Source of the DNA: UBA6770 sp965660875
GTDB lineage: Bacteria; Bacteroidota; Bacteroidia; Flavobacteriales_G; Salibacteraceae
Direction of reading: 5' to 3'
Assembly: GCA_965660875.1 (NCBI GenBank)
Contig: CBFIBQ010000012.1
Span: 1 to 64,000, forward strand
DNA: 64,000 nt
The translations under genes and the position numbers were made by a program. Under the pieces are notes generated by a model. It was not told the origin of the DNA. It worked only from the letters and a program-made list of their open reading frames with translations, and ran no database searches. This document shows positions 43,135-51,274 of this stretch, piece after piece (the first letter of the stretch is position 1; each line of letters opens with the position of its first letter).

Positions 43135-43512
43135 TCAATACATCGTATTTCCATTCATTGTTTCGTCGGGCACTTCTTGGATGGCATCCCAATGTTCTAC
43201 AATTTTCCCATTGATGTCAAATCGAAAAAAGTCCATCGTAACGTACTCTTCATTACCTGGCCATATCTGGTGCGTATGCAACGCAACCAAATCATTCTGA
43301 GCAATCGCACGAACAAATTCAATGGTTTTATTGGGATACTCCTGTGCCATTTTTTCAAAATAGTCGATGAATGATTGCTTACCATTACCAACCAGTGGGT
43401 TGTGCTGAATATAATTGTCACCAACATACAAGTTCACTGCTTTCTTGGGTTCACCTTCGTACGCCATTTTATAAAAAGCAACAGCGTTTATTTTATTCTG
43501 TTCTTGATCCAT
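43135..43512 (-). CDS. SnoaL-like (NTF2-fold) protein
   Basis: A 125-residue protein. The start MDQEQNKINAVAFYKMAYEG is chosen because it matches typical family starts; a longer frame would run deep into the phosphomutase gene. VGDNYIQHNPLVGNG, ALHTHQIWPGNEEY and MDFFRFDINGKIVEHWDAI are characteristic of SnoaL-like polyketide-cyclase or ester hydrolase-like proteins. Members of the fold act as small enzymes or carriers; substrate unknown. The start overlaps the end of the phosphomutase gene by 20 bases. Confidence 0.82.
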   Translation of the reverse strand: MDQEQNKINAVAFYKMAYEGEPKKAVNLYVGDNYIQHNPLVGNGKQSFIDYFEKMAQEYPNKTIEFVRAIAQNDLVALHTHQIWPGNEEYVTMDFFRFDINGKIVEHWDAIQEVPDETMNGNTMY

Positions 43513-44893
43513 GTAATATCGTTTTATGACAGGCGGCAAGTATTTCTTTCGCTCTATTTGGGGTTCGACCCTCAGCATAGGTTCTTAATACGGGTTCTGT
43601 ACCAGATGGTCGAATCATGAGCCATTCATCATCGTTGAAATAAAACTTCCAACCGTCTAAATCTTCTATACGCTGTACCGTCCAATCTCCAAAATCTTCG
43701 TAAGGTTTGGTTCGGCACTGCTCAACTATACGATTTTTTTCTTTCTGATCAATCTGTAAGTCAATGCGTTGGAATGCGAAATCACCTACAGTATCTCTCA
43801 CTTCCTTAAGTAACTCTTGAAGTGATTTTTTGGTCTCCATCATAGCTTGTAATAGAACCAATCCGTTCCAAATTCCGTCTCGTTCTGGTATATGACCTTT
43901 TACCGCTATTCCGCCGGACTCTTCACCTCCAACAAGAATGTCTTCGTTAACCATTAGACCACAAATGTGTTTGAATCCGATAGGAACAATAGCTAATTCT
44001 AAACCGTTTTTTTTACAAAACTGAGCAATTTTTACCGTCGAGCTAAACCCTGTTGCAACCTTACCTTTCCACCCCTTGTAATTATACAGATAGTGGAGTA
44101 GGAGTAGCATAATGTTGTGTGAGTCAATGTAATTACCCTTACCATCAAATAACCCAATTCGGTCGGCATCGCCATCATTAACCAATGCAAAGTCAATACC
44201 CGTTGAATGCTTGAGGTGTTTCTGGTACTCCTTCAAATTCTTTAGCACAGGCTCTGGATTGAGTCCATGAAATGAAGGGTTCCACTCACACCGAAATAAA
44301 TCAGCGCTCGGAAATAACTCTTGCATAATGAATTGACCACTACCATACATTGCGTCGTAAGAAATTCCAATGCCCGAATGTTGAATTCCTTCGATATCAA
44401 ACGCTGCACGAACTTTTTGAAGATACAGTGCTTTTAAATCGCATTCAACTGCCATATCAATCGGAAGTGCCTCAAAGTCGTATTTCATGATTTGGGGAAT
44501 CAAAGCCTCTATTTCTTGGATTTCATTCTGTAATAGAGGTCCACCATAGCCTCCCTTCAACTTGTATCCATTGTAGCTTGGGGGATTGTGAGAGGCCGTA
44601 AGTATAATTCCCAATTGGCAGTTGAGTTCCTTTGCTGCTAAACTGATTGCAGGGGTTGTTATGGGTTCATTGTAAAAAGTCACATCTATTTTATGAGCAA
44701 GCAATACCTTAGAAACAACATTCATAAATTGCTGACCCGCAAAACGACAATCAAAACCAACAACTACTTTGGAGGTATCATGTTTTTGTTTTAGCCATAA
44801 AGCAACACCTTCCGTGATTCTTGCAACGTTATAGTTGGTAAAGTCTTTGGCAATAACTGCACGCCACCCGTCTGTTCCAAATTTTATCTCCAT
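43493..44893 (-). CDS. Alpha-D-phosphohexomutase (phosphoglucomutase/phosphomannomutase type)
   Basis: A 466-residue enzyme that moves phosphate between O1 and O6 of a hexose phosphate. All four motifs are present: FGTDGWRAVIAKDF near residue 4, GIILTASHNPPSYNGYKLKG with the phospho-serine, NDGDADRIGLFDGKG (metal loop), VGGEESGGIAVKG (sugar binding) and MIRPSGTEPVLRTYAEG (phosphate loop). Whether glucose, mannose or glucosamine phosphate is preferred cannot be decided from these motifs. It follows mltG by two bases and overlaps the SnoaL-like gene, in a four-gene operon. Confidence 0.92.
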   Translation of the reverse strand: MEIKFGTDGWRAVIAKDFTNYNVARITEGVALWLKQKHDTSKVVVGFDCRFAGQQFMNVVSKVLLAHKIDVTFYNEPITTPAISLAAKELNCQLGIILTASHNPPSYNGYKLKGGYGGPLLQNEIQEIEALIPQIMKYDFEALPIDMAVECDLKALYLQKVRAAFDIEGIQHSGIGISYDAMYGSGQFIMQELFPSADLFRCEWNPSFHGLNPEPVLKNLKEYQKHLKHSTGIDFALVNDGDADRIGLFDGKGNYIDSHNIMLLLLHYLYNYKGWKGKVATGFSSTVKIAQFCKKNGLELAIVPIGFKHICGLMVNEDILVGGEESGGIAVKGHIPERDGIWNGLVLLQAMMETKKSLQELLKEVRDTVGDFAFQRIDLQIDQKEKNRIVEQCRTKPYEDFGDWTVQRIEDLDGWKFYFNDDEWLMIRPSGTEPVLRTYAEGRTPNRAKEILAACHKTILHGSRTE

Positions 44894-44895
44894 TT

Positions 44896-45921
44896 CTAAT
44901 TGTAAATTTTTCGTTTGTTCAGAGCTCTCTGATAGCGCTTTGCAAAATTTAAGTGAGTTCTGTAGTTCGAAGCAAAGTTATGGTAGCCCGAAAAGTCTTC
45001 TTTAGCACAGAAGTACAGGTAGTTGTGTTTTTCGGGATTGAGCACAGCATCAATGGAAGATATTTCTGGAATTCGAATGGGGCCAGGGGGAAGGCCTTTG
45101 TAAAGGTAAGTGTTGTAAGGCGAATCAATTTTTTTATGAATGTTGAGCACCCGTCTAATTGAAAAATCACCTAGTCCATAAATTAGTGTGGGATCGGCCT
45201 GAAGCAGCATTCCCTTCCGGAGTCGATTTAGATACACTCCAGCTACTTTTGGTTTTTCATCATTCATTTTGGTTTCTTCTTCAACAATACTTGCTAAGGT
45301 TACTACTTCACTTTGTGTCAAACCCAACTGTTTGGCCTTGCTTCTTCGTTTTGTATTCCAGAATTTTTTAAATTCAATAGCCATCCGTTCTACAAACGCT
45401 TCTGGTGAGGTGTCCCAATAAAACTCGTAGGTATTTGGAATAAAAAGCGCTGGAAAAGTAGCTGCATTAAAGCCGTATTTGCGCACCAACTCTTTATTTT
45501 GGAAGCACTTTATGAAGTCTGTAGAGTCCGGTTCTAAAAAACCAGATACTCGAGCGGCTAATTCGCCTAAGGTTCGCTGGTTGTTGAAAGTAACTTGAAC
45601 GGGTGTTTGAGTACCCGACCGCAACTTATTGACAAAGGAATCATTGTTCCAACCTGATTCAATGGTATATTTCCCAGCCTTTAATGTATTGGGGTAATTC
45701 TTTTTTTGGGCTACCCAGTCAAAGTCTTTGGCGCTTTTAAGCCATGAAGAATCTTTTAGTGCGCGCAACAAGTCTTCGTATTCCCAAGTACTCGGAATAT
45801 AAAGTACCTTATCTTGTTTAGAAATAATGGCCTTACCGTACACTTTTTCATAGTAAATGTAACCGAGTACTATACCTATGATCATTGAGATTAGTGTAAG
45901 AATGCCAATTACTTTTTTCAA
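44896..45921 (-). CDS. mltG: Endolytic murein transglycosylase MltG
   Basis: A 341-residue inner-membrane lytic transglycosylase that cuts nascent peptidoglycan and so limits glycan length. An N-terminal anchor (VIGILTLISMIIGIVLGYIY) is followed by a LysM-like portion. The YceG catalytic domain contains TLASIVEEETKMNDEKPKVA, with the catalytic Glu, and VYLNRLRKGMLLQADPTLIY. The end PYNTYLYKGLPPGPIRIPEI is also diagnostic. It is the second gene of the GNAT-mltG-mutase-SnoaL operon, with two- and three-base gaps. Confidence 0.94.
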   Translation of the reverse strand: MKKVIGILTLISMIIGIVLGYIYYEKVYGKAIISKQDKVLYIPSTWEYEDLLRALKDSSWLKSAKDFDWVAQKKNYPNTLKAGKYTIESGWNNDSFVNKLRSGTQTPVQVTFNNQRTLGELAARVSGFLEPDSTDFIKCFQNKELVRKYGFNAATFPALFIPNTYEFYWDTSPEAFVERMAIEFKKFWNTKRRSKAKQLGLTQSEVVTLASIVEEETKMNDEKPKVAGVYLNRLRKGMLLQADPTLIYGLGDFSIRRVLNIHKKIDSPYNTYLYKGLPPGPIRIPEISSIDAVLNPEKHNYLYFCAKEDFSGYHNFASNYRTHLNFAKRYQRALNKRKIYN

Positions 45922-45924
45922 AAT

Positions 45925-46440
45925 TTAAAATATTTTTTGGAGCAAAATTTCGTTGTGCATTTCACCTTTGATTCTTATCCAGTCTTTTTTTACTCCAACG
46001 GTTTTAAAGCCAAATGATTGAAATAATTTGAGGCTGTTATCATTACTAGACAGCACATTGCAAAATACCTGATGACATTCCAAAATATCTTTACAGTAGT
46101 TTAGAATGATAGCAATTGCCGATTTGCCAAAACCAAGTCCCCGATGCTTTGGCTCCACAATTAAGATGCCGATACCAATTCGTCTATGAACTGGGTTGAA
46201 GTCAAACAAATCGACACAACCCAACGCTTTACTTGTTTCTAGATGCTCAATAATAAAACGCAACTGTTTTTGAGCGTAAATGTCTTGTACACTGTTTACA
46301 TATTGCTCGAGTGCAAACCGACTAAATGGCTGCGTAGTATCGGATATACTCCAAACTTCGGCGTTGTTTTCCCATTCATAGAGTAAGTCTATATCTTGAG
46401 GTTCAAGAGCCCTTAACTTTATTTTTTCTCCATTGAGCAT
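45925..46440 (-). CDS. GNAT-family acetyltransferase
   Basis: A 171-residue protein of the RimJ/RimL-like branch. KIKLRALEPQDIDLLYEWEN is the usual N-terminal strand and helix. IEHLETSKALGCVDLFDFN and VEPKHRGLGFGKSAIAIILN hold the acetyl-CoA-binding R/Q-x-x-G-x-G/A motif, followed by CNVLSSNDNSLKLFQSFGFK. Substrate unknown. It is the first gene of an operon with mltG three bases downstream, and is divergent from the nucleoside phosphorylase. Confidence 0.88.
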   Translation of the reverse strand: MLNGEKIKLRALEPQDIDLLYEWENNAEVWSISDTTQPFSRFALEQYVNSVQDIYAQKQLRFIIEHLETSKALGCVDLFDFNPVHRRIGIGILIVEPKHRGLGFGKSAIAIILNYCKDILECHQVFCNVLSSNDNSLKLFQSFGFKTVGVKKDWIRIKGEMHNEILLQKIF

Positions 46441-46519
46441 AAAACAAATTTGAAATAAATTCTCAATAATCGACTCGTAAAAATGATTAATACTAATTTG
46501 GCTGAAGAATTAATACAAG

Positions 46520-47416
46520 ATGAAGACAAAAGCACATTTTAAAAGCGATACCTTATCGGAAAGTGAGTTGGTACTTAATGAGGATGGAAGTGTATACCAT
46601 TTACATCTAAGAGAGGAGCACATAGCAGATACCGTTTTACTGGTTGGAGATCCAGGTAGAGTAGAGCAGGTTTCGCGTAAATTTTCAAGTATTGATTTTC
46701 AAGTTCAAAATCGGGAGTTCTGCACGCACACTGGATTTTACAACGGCAAACGCATTACTGTAATGTCCACCGGCATTGGTACAGATAATATAGATATTGC
46801 GGTAACCGAATTGGATGCGGCAGTAAATATAGATTTGGATTCTAGAACTATTAAAACAAATCCTCGAAAGTTAAATTTGGTCAGAATCGGAACGTGTGGG
46901 TCTTTGCAAGAGGATATCCCTGTTGACTCCTATGCGCTATCTACTTTTGGACTTGGGTTTGATGGGTTATTGGATTTTTATGATCATGAAAATGAGCCAG
47001 AAGAGGCTAAAATTCAATCTGACTTTATTGAGTTTTATAAAGCAAATGGCCACGACATTTCCGTCTATGCTGCAAAAGGCAATAATGAATTAATTGGACA
47101 ACTGGAGCAAGGCATGCATAAAGGAATAACGGCTACAGCAAATGGTTTTTTTGGCCCTCAAGGAAGGGTGCTGAGACTGAATGCAAAAATTCCCAACCAA
47201 AATGAATTACTCAATCAGTTTAGATCTGGTCAGCAGCGAATAATAAACTTTGAAATGGAGACTTCTGGACTCTACGGCTTAGGCGGGTTAATGGGCCATC
47301 GCTGCGCTACGGTTTGTGCGGTTATCGCGAATAGATTTACAAAAAGTTATTCTAAAGATTACAAGAAAACGGTTGACCAATTGGTTGATCTAGTTTTAGA
47401 CCGATTAACAGTTTGA
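46520..47416 (+). CDS. Nucleoside phosphorylase (uridine phosphorylase-like)
   Basis: A 298-residue NP-I family enzyme. Motifs are VLLVGDPGRVEQVSRKFS (phosphate loop), TVMSTGIGTDNIDIAVTELD, VRIGTCGSLQEDIPVDSY, and the nucleoside-binding IINFEMETSGLYGLGGLMGH. Cleaves a nucleoside with phosphate to base and ribose-1-phosphate. The C-terminal half matches uridine phosphorylase-like proteins; the exact base is uncertain. It runs alone on the plus strand between divergent and downstream genes. Confidence 0.86.
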   Translation: MKTKAHFKSDTLSESELVLNEDGSVYHLHLREEHIADTVLLVGDPGRVEQVSRKFSSIDFQVQNREFCTHTGFYNGKRITVMSTGIGTDNIDIAVTELDAAVNIDLDSRTIKTNPRKLNLVRIGTCGSLQEDIPVDSYALSTFGLGFDGLLDFYDHENEPEEAKIQSDFIEFYKANGHDISVYAAKGNNELIGQLEQGMHKGITATANGFFGPQGRVLRLNAKIPNQNELLNQFRSGQQRIINFEMETSGLYGLGGLMGHRCATVCAVIANRFTKSYSKDYKKTVDQLVDLVLDRLTV

Positions 47417-47475
47417 TATTCAAAACTCTATTTCTGATATTTTCTGAAGGGGTCTGTTGAAGCTACATTTGCTTC

Positions 47476-48357
47476 ATGTCGTCAGAAGAGCAAAATGAAA
47501 TAAAAGCACTAATATCTTTACTGGATGATCCTGATGAGGTGGTTTTTGATCAAATTCGATTAAAAATAGAATCTATGGGTGAAGAAATTATTCCAGTACT
47601 GGAAGATGCTTGGGAGCACGACGCTTATGGCATACTTTTTCAAAGTAGGGTAGAGAATATTATTCATAATATCCAGTTTGATAAAGTAAAGGCTGAGTTA
47701 AAAGAATGGGCGGGAACTCAAGAAAAAGACTTGCTCTCTGGTATGCTAGCGTTGGCAAAATACCAATATCCCGACATCGATACTCAGGAAATACGGAAGA
47801 ATGTTGACAAGCTGGAGAAAGACATTTGGTTAGAATTTCACGATGGACTTACCGCACTAGAAAAGTTAAAAGTTTTCAATCATATATTATTTGACGTTCA
47901 TGGTTTTGAGGGGAATACCAAGCATTACCATGCGCCAGATAATTCGTTTATTAACAGAGTATTAGAAAGTAAAAAAGGCAACCCGATTTCTTTGGCTGTA
48001 ATATATTTGATACTGGCCGAAAGATTAAGGCTCCCTGTATTTGGGGTTAATTTGCCCAGGCACTTCATTCTCGCGTGGGGCGACATGATGAACCTTCCGG
48101 CTAGCCCTGAGGCTCAAGAAGCTAAAATTCTCTTCTACATTAATCCATTTTCAGGCGGATCGGTTTTTGGTAAAAGCGATATCGAGTCCTTTTTAGTTGA
48201 ATTGAAACTTAAGCCAAACCCAATTTTCTTTCTACCGTGCAGTAATTACGACATTATGGTGCGCTCGTTAAATAATTTGGTACATTCTTTTGAGCAAGAG
48301 GGCCAAGGTCATAAAGCAGAAGAAATACGAGAGCTGCAGACTATAATAAAACTGTGA
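47476..48357 (+). CDS. SirB1/transglutaminase-like protein with helical repeats
   Basis: A 293-residue protein. The N-terminal 100 residues (EIKALISLLDDPDEVVFDQI) are helical and charged. The core TALEKLKVFNHILFDVHGFE, then KKGNPISLAVIYLILAERL and GVNLPRHFILAWGD, is the SirB1/transglutaminase-like superfamily, with the KGNPISL segment where many transglutaminases have catalytic Cys (here replaced by Ser). It is probably not a classical transglutaminase. The final helical part ends with KAEEIRELQTII. It lies 59 bases after the phosphorylase gene on the same strand. Confidence 0.85.
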   Translation: MSSEEQNEIKALISLLDDPDEVVFDQIRLKIESMGEEIIPVLEDAWEHDAYGILFQSRVENIIHNIQFDKVKAELKEWAGTQEKDLLSGMLALAKYQYPDIDTQEIRKNVDKLEKDIWLEFHDGLTALEKLKVFNHILFDVHGFEGNTKHYHAPDNSFINRVLESKKGNPISLAVIYLILAERLRLPVFGVNLPRHFILAWGDMMNLPASPEAQEAKILFYINPFSGGSVFGKSDIESFLVELKLKPNPIFFLPCSNYDIMVRSLNNLVHSFEQEGQGHKAEEIRELQTIIKL

Positions 48358-48420
48358 ACTCAGCAACGAGGCAAATTGAATCGCTGAACCTTTATTATTT
48401 ACTGATTACTTGGGGCTTTT

Positions 48421-49632
48421 CTAGTAGAAAAAACTATTGAAGAAATGCAATACATCTCTTAAAAATCCTGCAACAGCACTAGAAATCGGATCGTTGTAAC
48501 TTCTACCAACTACGTAGAAGAGGAAAAGAATGTAAATGCCCAACAACAAGAACGACTTGATTTTTCCCACGGATTTTCCTAAGTAAAAAATGAAGAATAC
48601 AACTATCGTTATAAAGAACAGCAATACCCTTAGCTCACCACTCAACTCGTTAATTTCTGGGGTCATGCTTATTGGCCCGTGAAGAATAGTGAAGAGAAAC
48701 AACGGGAAACCTAAGGCAAAACAGATGTCGAACATATTGCTACCTAGAGCATTCGATACAGCATCATCATAGTTTCCCTTTTGTGCATCTTTCATACTTA
48801 TGATGGTATCCGGTATTGAGGATGCCATAGAGGCAATGATTAAAGCTACAAATAGAATGGGAATATCTAGGCCTTCAAATGTGCCAATTAGGGGCACCTC
48901 ATAAGATTTGGCTCCAATCCACTCACAGGCCAAAACCAGTAAATAACAACTCACAGCAATCATTAATGTACTGGTGATTAACAGTGGCCAGGCATTGGCA
49001 GCAGTCATTTGTTTCTTGCCTACAATTAACCCTTCTAAATCTAGTGTAATACCTTGGGAAAGTTTAGATCGTTCAACTTCACCCTCCTCCTCATCATCAA
49101 AGGACTCTGCGTTTTTTTGCGCGTGATAGGTATCTGAGTCTACCATTTCGCCTTTTGTCATAGAAGAAAGCATGTAAACTATATACACAACATAAATGCC
49201 CATCAAAATTGCCCCATGCCACCAATATAAGTTGTTACCTGAGATTAAAACAATAAGAATACCTTCAGTTACTATTAGGGCGATACCGTCTCTCAACACT
49301 ACCTTTTTGGACACATGAACTACACGCGTCATTCCCGCATAAATTACTGCAAGAATGGCGATAGCTGGAATGATCATGGCATTGAAAATTGCTGAACCCG
49401 CCGTGGTACCTATTCCACCACTAAAACCGTCAACATCATTAAGAAAGAATAAAAAGAAAACTGTTGTGAATAATTCAGGCATTGAACTGGCTATGGCGTT
49501 TATAGTAGCACCTTTAACACCGTCACTTAAATTGCGACCTAAATAATCCGATGCAGCTGAAAAGCCATCAACACTTCTCCATATAACGATGGAGCAAAAT
49601 GCGACAAGTATAATTGGTATAAGCAAACCCAT
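48421..49632 (-). CDS. Sodium/calcium exchanger-family membrane protein
   Basis: A 403-residue protein with 10 or more membrane segments. Two alpha-repeat motifs of the cation:Ca2+ exchanger family are visible: GATINAIASSMPELFTTVFF near residue 40 and ALIIASMASSIPDTIISMKD near 270, each followed by the matching half (GSAIFNAMIIP and LGSNMFDICFALG). A charged loop at about 160-200 connects the halves. Export of Ca2+ or uptake of another cation in exchange for Na+ or H+ is expected. The K+ channel gene is 13 bases upstream on the same strand, so both form an operon. Confidence 0.88.
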   Translation of the reverse strand: MGLLIPIILVAFCSIVIWRSVDGFSAASDYLGRNLSDGVKGATINAIASSMPELFTTVFFLFFLNDVDGFSGGIGTTAGSAIFNAMIIPAIAILAVIYAGMTRVVHVSKKVVLRDGIALIVTEGILIVLISGNNLYWWHGAILMGIYVVYIVYMLSSMTKGEMVDSDTYHAQKNAESFDDEEEGEVERSKLSQGITLDLEGLIVGKKQMTAANAWPLLITSTLMIAVSCYLLVLACEWIGAKSYEVPLIGTFEGLDIPILFVALIIASMASSIPDTIISMKDAQKGNYDDAVSNALGSNMFDICFALGFPLFLFTILHGPISMTPEINELSGELRVLLFFITIVVFFIFYLGKSVGKIKSFLLLGIYILFLFYVVGRSYNDPISSAVAGFLRDVLHFFNSFFY

Positions 49633-49645
49633 TTATAATTAAGGC

Positions 49646-50722
49646 TTAGTAGCCTCCCTCCTCAGTTTTAAATATTGCTTCAATATGCATTGAGGCTCCA
49701 CCGTTCATAATCATTATCAAAAAATCGTTGGCCTCAATAGTAATATCGTCGGCTGGGTTTTTAATTAATTTTCTTTCTTTACCCTTTACTTTCGACAAAC
49801 CAATCAGAATTACATTGGATTCTTTTTTGAGTTTGTAAAAAGCATCGTGATAGGTCATTCCAGCATAAGGGTTTTCAGCAGTTACCTTATACTCTTTTAT
49901 ATCGTAATCATCATCACTTTCTGCATACGATAAAATATCCTCACTATAGCGCGCTACATCAGGTTCAAAAATATAACTAGCAAGAAGCTTAGATGATATT
50001 TCATTTTTACTGATCGTGTAGGTTACTCCCGCACTTAAAAAGGTGTTTTTTAAATTTGAATTATCTAAGGTCACTATAAACTTTAAGTCCGAATAGAATT
50101 TCTTGATATTCAGAATGTGTACCAATTTCTCCGTATCGTCGTCAAAATTCACATAGACTACCGCAGACTCTTTAATGTTGACTTTTTCCAACATTTCCAT
50201 TTTGTTATAGTCCGCCAGTAAAGTAAATACCTGCTGGTTGGAGTAACTTTCTCGAATAAGGTCGATATCGTCTCTTCTGTTGGTAACGATGGCAGCCTTT
50301 TTTCCAACGCCTATGAGTTGCTCCAACACCTCGTAACCTATGTTGTTCCATCCAATGATCACCGCATGATTGGTAAAATTCGTACCCTGAAAACCTAATT
50401 TTCGTTCTTCTAAACGTTCTGCCATGTAATTGGATATCTGCCCAATAAGGAATCCAAAAATACTAAAACTACCTAATATAAAAACCGTACTTATTAACTT
50501 ACCTCCGGGTGTATGCGGATACATATCTCCATAACCAACAGTAGTAAGGGTTACTATGGAAAACCAAAGGGCATCAAAGAAATTTCTTATCGGACTTTCG
50601 GTGGAGCCGCTTTCGAATAACACAAGAACGATAAGGAGCACCACATAAGATACAATTATTGTGGTTAGGATAGTGAACTTCCTTTTTTTGTGATTTACCC
50701 TACCATGGTTTTTTACTGACAT
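49646..50722 (-). CDS. Potassium channel with RCK (TrkA-N/TrkA-C) domains
   Basis: A 358-residue protein. One membrane span (residues 17-36) is followed by a pore helix and the K+ selectivity filter TTVGYGDMY (TVGYGD at 61-66). A second span (LISTVFILGSFSIFGFLIGQ) follows. A RCK N-domain (residues about 108-240) has HAVIIGWNNIGYEVLEQLIG and MEMLEKVNIKESAVVYVNFD. A RCK C-domain (about 255-350) ends in IKNPADDITIEANDFLIMIM. This is the architecture of ligand-gated MthK-like channels, where Ca2+, nucleotides or NAD may bind to RCK. First gene of an operon with the Na/Ca exchanger. Confidence 0.93.
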   Translation of the reverse strand: MSVKNHGRVNHKKRKFTILTTIIVSYVVLLIVLVLFESGSTESPIRNFFDALWFSIVTLTTVGYGDMYPHTPGGKLISTVFILGSFSIFGFLIGQISNYMAERLEERKLGFQGTNFTNHAVIIGWNNIGYEVLEQLIGVGKKAAIVTNRRDDIDLIRESYSNQQVFTLLADYNKMEMLEKVNIKESAVVYVNFDDDTEKLVHILNIKKFYSDLKFIVTLDNSNLKNTFLSAGVTYTISKNEISSKLLASYIFEPDVARYSEDILSYAESDDDYDIKEYKVTAENPYAGMTYHDAFYKLKKESNVILIGLSKVKGKERKLIKNPADDITIEANDFLIMIMNGGASMHIEAIFKTEEGGY

Positions 50723-50747
50723 GTGCTGTCATGAATTTGAGTGCGTT

Positions 50748-50755
50748 CAAAAATA
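50748..50755 (-). promoter_or_regulatory. Promoter -7 element (TATTTTTG) of the K+ channel operon
   Basis: A perfect TAnnTTTG on the minus strand, 25 bases upstream of the K+ channel ATG. A TTG lies 14 bases further up, which is shorter than usual spacing. Confidence 0.45.
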
Positions 50756-50778
50756 TTAAAAAAGCGATACAAGAAATA

Positions 50779-50807
50779 TTTGTAGCAAGAACGAATTTTT
50801 ATATTTG
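50779..50807 (+). promoter_or_regulatory. Promoter of the tRNA-Arg unit: TTTG and TATATTTG
   Basis: TTTG at 50779-50782 and a perfect TATATTTG at 50800-50807 with 17 bases between them. It is one of the best promoter matches in the window. The tRNA starts 147 bases downstream, implying a long 5' leader that must be removed. Confidence 0.7.
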
Positions 50808-50836
50808 CAGCCGCTAAAAATGGTAATCGCTGTTGA

Positions 50837-50939
50837 TTTTCATTTTTAAAACCCGCTTTCTAGCGTTAGAGTTAGGGAATGGATTGACATAAAGACTAAG
50901 TGAATAACTATTACTGATAGTTTTTCATTTTTAAAACCC
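50837..50939 (+). repeat. 18-base direct repeat in the leader of the tRNA-Arg transcript
   Basis: TTTTCATTTTTAAAACCC occurs at 50837-50854 and again, identically, at 50922-50939, starts 85 bases apart. The second copy forms the left arm of the hairpin that abuts the tRNA. Both copies lie inside the predicted transcript. Confidence 0.85.
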
Positions 50940-50954
50940 ACTGGGTTTTAAAAA
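50928..50954 (+). repeat. 12-base perfect inverted repeat ending at the first base of the tRNA
   Basis: TTTTTAAAACCC, loop ACT, then GGGTTTTAAAAA. The right arm ends at 50954 and the tRNA begins at 50955. There is no T-run after the hairpin, so it is not a normal terminator; a role in 5' processing or as a relic of an insertion is possible. Confidence 0.8.
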
Positions 50955-51031
50955 GGTCGCGTAGCTCAGCTGGATAGAGCATCTGCCTTCTAAGCAGACG
51001 GTCATAGGTTCGAATCCTATCGCGATCACCA
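50955..51031 (+). tRNA. tRNA-Arg (anticodon TCT), CCA encoded
   Basis: The acceptor stem GGTCGCG pairs with CGCGATC, followed by discriminator A and an encoded CCA (51029-51031). The D arm contains TAGCTCAGCTGGATAGAGC. The anticodon stem TCTGC/GCAGA surrounds the loop CTTCTAA, with TCT at 50989-50991, reading AGA (Arg). The T arm carries GGTTCGAATCC. A strong terminator follows directly. Confidence 0.97.
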
Positions 51032-51062
51032 AAAAGCCTCTCACTAAAGTGGGAGGCTTTTT
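51031..51062 (+). terminator. Intrinsic terminator directly after tRNA-Arg
   Basis: A 15-base stem with one G-U pair: AAAAAGCCTCTCACT against AGTGGGAGGCTTTTT, a 2-base loop, then further T. It starts at the last base of the encoded CCA. Confidence 0.9.
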
Positions 51063-51227
51063 TAATTTCACCCGAGTCGAGCTTGCTCGAATGAGGGGGG
51101 AAATAAAAAAGGTATTTCTCGCAGAGCGAGAAAAGGCTTTTAGGTGTTATAATTAAGCCCTTAACGGATCACGCAGTAATCCCATATATTAATGTTGCGA
51201 GCTATCAATCGGCTATTTGGGCAAAAA

Positions 51228-51254
51228 AAAAGCACGACCAAAGGCCGTGCTTTT
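51228..51254 (-). terminator. Intrinsic terminator of the large repeat-rich T9SS gene
   Basis: A 9-base stem AAAAGCACG/CGTGCTTTT, extended inward by two pairs after one mismatch, with T-runs on the minus strand. It lies 20 bases after the stop of the gene at 51275. Confidence 0.8.
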
Positions 51255-51274
51255 CTTAAATAAAGAGTCATTAA

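Noticed and set aside
51064..51135. Short palindromes CGAGC-TT-GCTCG and TTTCTCGC-AGA-GCGAGAAA after the tRNA terminator, as an attachment site or mobile repeat
   Set aside because: They are short, not repeated elsewhere in the window as far as I can see, and no integrase or direct repeat of the tRNA 3' end is present.
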